A stretch of DNA of 64,000 nt, from assembly GCA_021805985.1 (NCBI GenBank), contig JAJZDN010000007.1:30155-94154 (forward strand), in the 5' to 3' direction. A program made the position numbers and the translations under genes. The notes under the pieces were generated by a model that saw only the letters and a program-made list of their open reading frames with translations, had not been told where the DNA came from and searched no databases. Every line of letters starts with the position of its first letter. Position 1 is the stretch's first letter. This document shows positions 58,511 through 64,000 of this stretch, piece by piece. This stretch comes from Planctomycetota bacterium. GTDB lineage: Bacteria > Planctomycetota > Phycisphaerae > WQYP01.

Positions 58511-61207
58511 TTACCCACCGGTTTTCGAATAGGTGCGGGCGACATAATCGATAAGTTGCACCACCAGCGCCGTCCAACCGGTTTGGTGCGATGCGCCGAT
58601 TCCGGCGCCGTTATCGCCCTGAAAGTATTCATGAAACAAAATAAAGTCTTTCCATAATGGATTATCCTGGAACATGCTCTGGCCGCCAAATACGGGACGG
58701 TGACCCTTGTCATCCCGCACAAAAATAGAAATCATGCGGCGCGCGAGTTCTTCCGATAGTTGCAGAAGATTGATCTCCTCGCCGGGCTTACCTGGAGAAG
58801 CCACTTTAAGGGTTTCGCCATAAAAGCGATTGTAAGTTCGCAAGGAGGTGATCAGCAAATAGCTTGTGGGAAACCAAATGGGGCCGCGCCAATTGGAATT
58901 GCCGCCGAACGCACCATCACGGGATTCCGCCGGTTCATACTGCACGACACGCTCGGTGCCGTTAATTTGGAGGCGATAGGGGTCATTAAGATAATGTCGC
59001 GACAACGAGCGAAGCCCATATTGCGAAAGAAATTCATTTTCATCCACCACACGAGCCAGCGCCCGCTTCAGCCGCTCTCCGTGACAAATACTTAACAGGC
59101 ATTGAGAACCATCCGCGCTCCAGGTGCAGCCCACCGTGCGGTCTTTGACCTGTTGCCGAAATTCTTCAGATTCCAGACGATCTTTAATGGCGGGCAAATT
59201 TTCAATCCATTTTTTCTCCAGCACTTGCGCTGCATAGAGGGGCGTCAGCCCCACGTTGGAGCGCAGCCGCAGCGGCACACGCTGCCCCTCGGCCATGGTG
59301 ATTTTGTCATAATAAAATCCATCCTGCTCATCCCACAATCCTTCCCCGGCCCGCATGGAGCCATTAATTGCCTTGGATATTGCCAGAAAATGATCAAAGA
59401 ATTTCACTGCCAGATGGCTGTAAACCGGATCATGTTGCGCCAACTCCAAGCCGATCATCATCATGTTGAGGCAAAATAATCCCATCCAGCCGGTGGCATC
59501 CGCTTGTTCGAGTTTCTCGCCGTTAGGGAGTTTTTCACTGCGGTCAAACAGCGATATATTATCCAAGCCCAGAAAACCACCTTCAAATACGTTCTGGCCC
59601 TGACTATCCTTGCGATTGACCCACCAGACAAAATTCAAGAGCAGTTTGTGATAGACCCGCTCGAGAAAAGCCCGGTCGCCCACGCCATTATTGGTCCGCT
59701 TTTCCTTGTTGTACACCCGCCAGGCCGCCAGCGCCTGCACCGGTGGGTTCACATCACCAAAAGCCCATTCATAACTGGGCAGTTGTCCGGAAAGATTCTG
59801 GAAACGTTCCGAACAGACCAGTTCCAACTGGCTTTTAGCCATATCAATATCAACATAGGATAAAGTCAGGCAGTGAAAGGCCCAATCCCAGGCGGCAAAC
59901 CATGGGTATTCCCACTTATCCGGCATGACAATAACATCGTGCGCTTTGACACGACGCCAGGTACTGTTGCGCCCGCCAAGACGCTGCGTGGGTGCCGGGA
60001 AATCGCCATCACCTTTCAGCCATTGCCGCACGTCATAGTTATAAAACTGTTTACTCCACAAAACCCCCGCGATGGCCAGGCGTTGAACCTGCCGAAGTTG
60101 TTCCTCGCAGGCCTTCGGGAGTAAGGCGGCATAGAAGGCGTCCGCTTCCGCTTTACGCCGGTCAAAGACTTCGTTGAAATTCTTAAATGGGTCAGCAAGT
60201 TCGCCTTTGACCAGCACCACTTCTACTACCTGCGTTTCCCCCGGTGCCAGGTGCCAGTGGTAATGGGTCGCGGCTTTGGTGCCGTGCGGCTTCTGATGCA
60301 CCTTCGTATGATGACCATCCACCAAATATTCATGAAACGCATCTTTAACGGCGGGATGCGTGTTGGGCACGTTATAAAGTTTCTGCCGATTGGTCTCGTT
60401 AAAGGTAAAAAGCGTCTCCATCGCATCACGGCAATAGAGATAATATCCCCCCAATACCGGATGGTCTGCACGCAGAACCACATCCCCAGAATCAGATGGG
60501 CCATGCAAACCGATCACCGGCTCTTTTCCGGGCTGCGCATCCCAGGACCAGGTATTACGAAACCAGAGCGTAGGCAGAACATGCAGATCGGCGGCCTCCG
60601 TGCCGCAATTTTTCACCGCGCACCGGAAAAGAATGTGGTGCGTGTCCGCCTTGGCGTATTGAATTTGAATATCAAAAAAAGCGTTGTTGGAAAATATACC
60701 TGTATCCACAAGTTCATATTCCGGCTGACTGCGGTCACGATGGCGATTTATTTCCACAAGTTCCAGGTAGGGAAAGGCCGCATGAGGGTAGCGGTAAGTC
60801 ATTTTCATATAGGCGTGTGATGGCGTATTGTCCTGATAAAACCAGTATTCTTTTACATCCTCGCCATGATTACCCTCCGCGTTGGTGAGGCCGAACATGC
60901 GTTCTTTCAAAATCGGATCATGGCCATTCCAGAATGCCGGCGCAAAACAGAGTATCTGCTGATCATCGCTGATTCCACCGATGCCGTCTTCGCTCCAACG
61001 GTAGACTCTACTGCGGGCCATATCATGGGTTAAGTAGTTCCAGGCATTGCCATCGGCGGAATAATCTTCACGCACGGTTCCCCACGCCCGCTCTGCCAAA
61101 TAAGGCCCCCATGCCCGCCATAGCGGTGCCGTTTTTCCATCTGTGATGCGACGTTGTTCAGATGCAGGGTCGCCCGGGGGTGATGATGAATTTGCCGCAT
61201 TGGCCAT
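58511..61207 (-). CDS. GH63-like / MGH1-like glucosidase
   Basis: WGTVREDYSADGNAWNYLTHDMARSRVYRWSEDGIGGISDDQQ...FAAWDWAFHCLTLSYVDIDMAKSQL...GGNSNWRGPIWFPTSYLLI. Confidence 0.9.
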   Translation of the reverse strand: MANAANSSSPPGDPASEQRRITDGKTAPLWRAWGPYLAERAWGTVREDYSADGNAWNYLTHDMARSRVYRWSEDGIGGISDDQQILCFAPAFWNGHDPILKERMFGLTNAEGNHGEDVKEYWFYQDNTPSHAYMKMTYRYPHAAFPYLELVEINRHRDRSQPEYELVDTGIFSNNAFFDIQIQYAKADTHHILFRCAVKNCGTEAADLHVLPTLWFRNTWSWDAQPGKEPVIGLHGPSDSGDVVLRADHPVLGGYYLYCRDAMETLFTFNETNRQKLYNVPNTHPAVKDAFHEYLVDGHHTKVHQKPHGTKAATHYHWHLAPGETQVVEVVLVKGELADPFKNFNEVFDRRKAEADAFYAALLPKACEEQLRQVQRLAIAGVLWSKQFYNYDVRQWLKGDGDFPAPTQRLGGRNSTWRRVKAHDVIVMPDKWEYPWFAAWDWAFHCLTLSYVDIDMAKSQLELVCSERFQNLSGQLPSYEWAFGDVNPPVQALAAWRVYNKEKRTNNGVGDRAFLERVYHKLLLNFVWWVNRKDSQGQNVFEGGFLGLDNISLFDRSEKLPNGEKLEQADATGWMGLFCLNMMMIGLELAQHDPVYSHLAVKFFDHFLAISKAINGSMRAGEGLWDEQDGFYYDKITMAEGQRVPLRLRSNVGLTPLYAAQVLEKKWIENLPAIKDRLESEEFRQQVKDRTVGCTWSADGSQCLLSICHGERLKRALARVVDENEFLSQYGLRSLSRHYLNDPYRLQINGTERVVQYEPAESRDGAFGGNSNWRGPIWFPTSYLLITSLRTYNRFYGETLKVASPGKPGEEINLLQLSEELARRMISIFVRDDKGHRPVFGGQSMFQDNPLWKDFILFHEYFQGDNGAGIGASHQTGWTALVVQLIDYVARTYSKTGG

Positions 61208-61396
61208 GATAGGTCTCCAGCGTTAATTTCTTTAAAACGCTGACGGTGCCCCAAAGCGATCCCGCCAAAGTTTCAAGCCATCTACTTCATAACGGCTTTG
61301 CAGAAAAATTTCCAGTGCTTTTAACGACAACACGCCGCGGTTATCCCTGGGAGGAGGATGCGTCCTTGAAGACCATCGCGGAATTCCGGTAGATCG

Positions 61397-62185
61397 TTAC
61401 TTATTAAGTTTTGCCAACGATTCATAATATTGCTGCACCAGCGATTTATACTGGGGCAGCGTTTGATGCCGCAGTGCGTTGAGAATCATGTTGCGTTCAC
61501 GGGGCGGCAAATTACCCCATTGTCGCTTATTGGAGTTAAATGCTTTCAAATCCCCGGGATTCATTACCGCTCCGCTGGGAATGGATGAATTTGTTGCCGC
61601 TTGGGTGGGTGTTAGAGGTGAGCTATTGGCCCCGCGGGATTGCTGCATGGACATGGACTGCTGCTGCTCTGATTTGCCCTTTTTCTGCCCGGAGCTTTTT
61701 CCCTGCGATTGCTCGGCAATTTTAATAAGTTGATCCAGCCGGGCAATAATGTTTTTTTGCACGGTCTGCGTCTTCATACCGGCGTTCGCCGATTTGAGCC
61801 GCTGGGCGCTGGTGTTCATACCTTTCAGCACATCTTGCAGTTCGGCATTAATCTGCTGCTGTGACGGTTGTGATCCGGCATTATTGGGTTTCACCCATGG
61901 CCAACCCATCATATTAAATTCTGATTTGTGACTTAGCACGGCAGCCCCCGGCGCTACGGTTGTCGCGCCTTGATGATTTGGCGATGCGCCCGGGTTGGCA
62001 ATGGGTTTACCAATATGAAATGGCAGAATCAGCGGTGTTCGCCCCCCGGCTTCCCCCCCCCCCGCGGGAAGCGCTTCAACGGCAGACGAAGCCGCAATTA
62101 TCCCCATCGCCAGCAGCAGTGATAATGCGCAGCAGGAAGGGTTCCGGCTGAAAATCCTAATCGTTGGTGCTTGGTGCATGGGCAC
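61397..62185 (-). CDS. exported hypothetical protein with planctomycete-style C-terminus
   Basis: Signal peptide; Gln/Ser-rich middle; C-terminus WGNLPPRERNMILNALRHQTLPQYKSLVQQYYESLAKL. Confidence 0.75.
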   Translation of the reverse strand: MPMHQAPTIRIFSRNPSCCALSLLLAMGIIAASSAVEALPAGGGEAGGRTPLILPFHIGKPIANPGASPNHQGATTVAPGAAVLSHKSEFNMMGWPWVKPNNAGSQPSQQQINAELQDVLKGMNTSAQRLKSANAGMKTQTVQKNIIARLDQLIKIAEQSQGKSSGQKKGKSEQQQSMSMQQSRGANSSPLTPTQAATNSSIPSGAVMNPGDLKAFNSNKRQWGNLPPRERNMILNALRHQTLPQYKSLVQQYYESLAKLNK

Positions 62186-62248
62186 TACCTCACATCACAG
62201 GTTTTATTATACCCCATTAGGGATAGGCAAGAAAAACCCGTCAAATCC

Positions 62249-62842
62249 TTAATCGCAATATTTTTCCAGATATTCCAGTATCAGGTGCAATACCACCTCA
62301 TGGGCTTCCTGTATCGCAGCGGTCCGCGAACTGTTAACAACCAGAGCCTGATCGCAATGGGCCAAATTTTTCCCGCCACCTTTGCCCAGCAGCCCGATGA
62401 CCTTCCCCCCCCGCTGCCGCATGATCTGGCAGGCGCGGATAAGATTTTCACTATTACCGCTGCTGGAAAATACTACTAATACATCACCATTTTGGGCGAA
62501 GGCTTCAACCTGCCGGGAAAATACGCTCGCGAAATCCCAGTCATTGGCGATACAGGTTAAGGCTGTGCCATCCGCGGCCAGACAAATGGCCGGCAACGCT
62601 CTGCGATCCGCCCGAGAATAGCGACCGGTTAATTCCTCCGCCAAATGCAACGCGGCTGCGGCCGAACCGCCATTGCCGGCGGTCAGTAATTTTTTTCCGT
62701 TCAGCAAAGCGGATGTCACCATTTCAGAGATCGTCGCAATTTGCGGCAGTTGCCGGGATAATTCTCCAATAACGCGGGACGAATCTTCCACACATGCCAG
62801 CATCCAGTGATGATTGTTTGACACACATACTCCGTTACACAA
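62249..62842 (-). CDS. gmhA: phosphoheptose isomerase-like SIS protein
   Basis: AGNGGSAAAALHLAEELTGRY, VFSSSGNSENLIRACQIMRQRGGKVIGLLGKGGG, IQEAHEVVLHLILE. Confidence 0.92.
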   Translation of the reverse strand: MCNGVCVSNNHHWMLACVEDSSRVIGELSRQLPQIATISEMVTSALLNGKKLLTAGNGGSAAAALHLAEELTGRYSRADRRALPAICLAADGTALTCIANDWDFASVFSRQVEAFAQNGDVLVVFSSSGNSENLIRACQIMRQRGGKVIGLLGKGGGKNLAHCDQALVVNSSRTAAIQEAHEVVLHLILEYLEKYCD

Positions 62843-62860
62843 GCACTTTATCCGGCACGC

Positions 62861-63727
62861 TTACCCGTTCAGGGCCTCAATTTCCTCCGGACGCAGTTTC
62901 AACTGACAAGCTTTTGCCGAATCTTCAATGCTTCCCCTGCGACTGGCGCCCGGAAGAGGAATAACCTGCGGCCCCTTGGAAAGCAGCCACGCCAATACCA
63001 CCTGATAAATAGAGACACGATGCGATGCGGCCATACTTTCCAGCAATGGCTCAAAATGCCCCAGATTCTTGGCACCGCCGATGCCATTGAGCGGGCTCCA
63101 CGCAAGGAACGCCAGGTTTTTCGCTTTGGTATATTCCAAGACGCCATCGGCTTCCGGATCGCGATGTTTTCGGGAATATTGATTTTGCACGCTGACAATA
63201 TCCACGACGGCTTCGGCAGCTTCCAACTCCATAACCGAAAAGTTGCTCACGCCAATAAAGCGAATTTTGCCTTCCTGCTGCAATTTTTTCAAACAGCCCA
63301 TACTTTCGGCCACCGGATACTTGGGGTCAATGCGGTGATATTGATAAAGGGTTATACATGAGGTGCGAAGATTTTTCAGGGAGGCTTCACAGACCGCCCG
63401 CAGGTGCTGCGGTGATCCGTCCCGCTCCCATCGGCCGCCGGGCCGCACCAACCCACCCTTGGTAGCCACCACCAGCCGTTCACGTTTTGCCGGCGGCAGT
63501 TCCGCGAGAGCTTTACCTATCAGCCGTTCGTTATGCCCCGGTTCCGAGTCATCCAGGCAATAACTATCAGCGGTGTCAATAAGAGTTATGCCACAATCCA
63601 CCGCGTGATGAATCACGCGAATGGATTCCTGCTCGGATGGACGCGTGGCCGGAACGGACATCGGCATGGAACCAAGTCCAACACAACTGACCGGTAAACC
63701 AGTCTTCCCCAACTGACGTGTGTGCAT
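62861..63727 (-). CDS. aldo/keto reductase
   Basis: MHTRQLGKTGLPVSCVGLGSMPMS, TLIDTADSY, IRFIGVSNFSVMELEAA, VSVQNQYSRKHRD. Confidence 0.95.
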   Translation of the reverse strand: MHTRQLGKTGLPVSCVGLGSMPMSVPATRPSEQESIRVIHHAVDCGITLIDTADSYCLDDSEPGHNERLIGKALAELPPAKRERLVVATKGGLVRPGGRWERDGSPQHLRAVCEASLKNLRTSCITLYQYHRIDPKYPVAESMGCLKKLQQEGKIRFIGVSNFSVMELEAAEAVVDIVSVQNQYSRKHRDPEADGVLEYTKAKNLAFLAWSPLNGIGGAKNLGHFEPLLESMAASHRVSIYQVVLAWLLSKGPQVIPLPGASRRGSIEDSAKACQLKLRPEEIEALNG

Positions 63728-64000
63728 AACTAATACTCCGCAGCTTATTGATACCACCAGCAAATCTTAGCCGCATTTCCCGATAAAGCCAATTTTGGTT
63801 TGTGACCATTCACGGAGTTTCGACCGCAACGCAAATTTCGACACACGCGTATTCCCACCTCACGCCCAAGGTGGACGATCATAATTCACAAGATGTTTTC
63901 TGGTTTGTAAAGCCCGATTTTCTATTTTTTTGCTTCATAGTGTTACTCCATAAGAAGCTGACGTTTTTAAGTCGCTGTCGCGGTGGCCTTCGTGGCCGGG

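Overview
The window is chromosomal DNA from a Planctomycetota-like bacterium, most probably a Phycisphaerae-type lineage. This is an inference from the DUF4159 and FabZ-like proteins, the DUF1559-style prepilin, PEP-CTERM protein, short proteins of planctomycete style and many exported glycoside hydrolases. Most of it is ordinary chromosome: rpsP-trmD-rplS, pyrR-pyrB-argJ, lspA-dksA-like, lexA, gnd, nadB, tpx, gap, pabB-like, gmhA and one tRNA-Val(CAC). Between these lie accessory islands: (i) a regulator/PEP-CTERM/prepilin/GH42-like glycan locus (19.9-25.8 kb); (ii) a VapBC-like pair beside a decayed AAA-ATPase (18.5-19.8 kb); (iii) a two-gene operon with a HEPN-like protein (26.7-27.6 kb); (iv) a type III PKS / FAD oxidoreductase / methyltransferase cluster followed by a pabB-like gene (43.8-48.1 kb); (v) a minus-strand cassette of duplicated exported proteins of unknown function with a HEAT-repeat-like protein (50.35-55.6 kb). 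Cassette (v) is the best candidate for an undescribed system. Three gene relics were found by reading frames that the ORF track does not explain: a carboxymuconolactone-decarboxylase-like fragment (2.2 kb), a DNA methyltransferase C-terminus (7.7-8.15 kb) and a frameshifted AAA-ATPase C-terminus (19.4-19.76 kb). No rRNA, CRISPR array, transposase or integrase was recognised. All family assignments come from motif recognition by eye; no database search was run.
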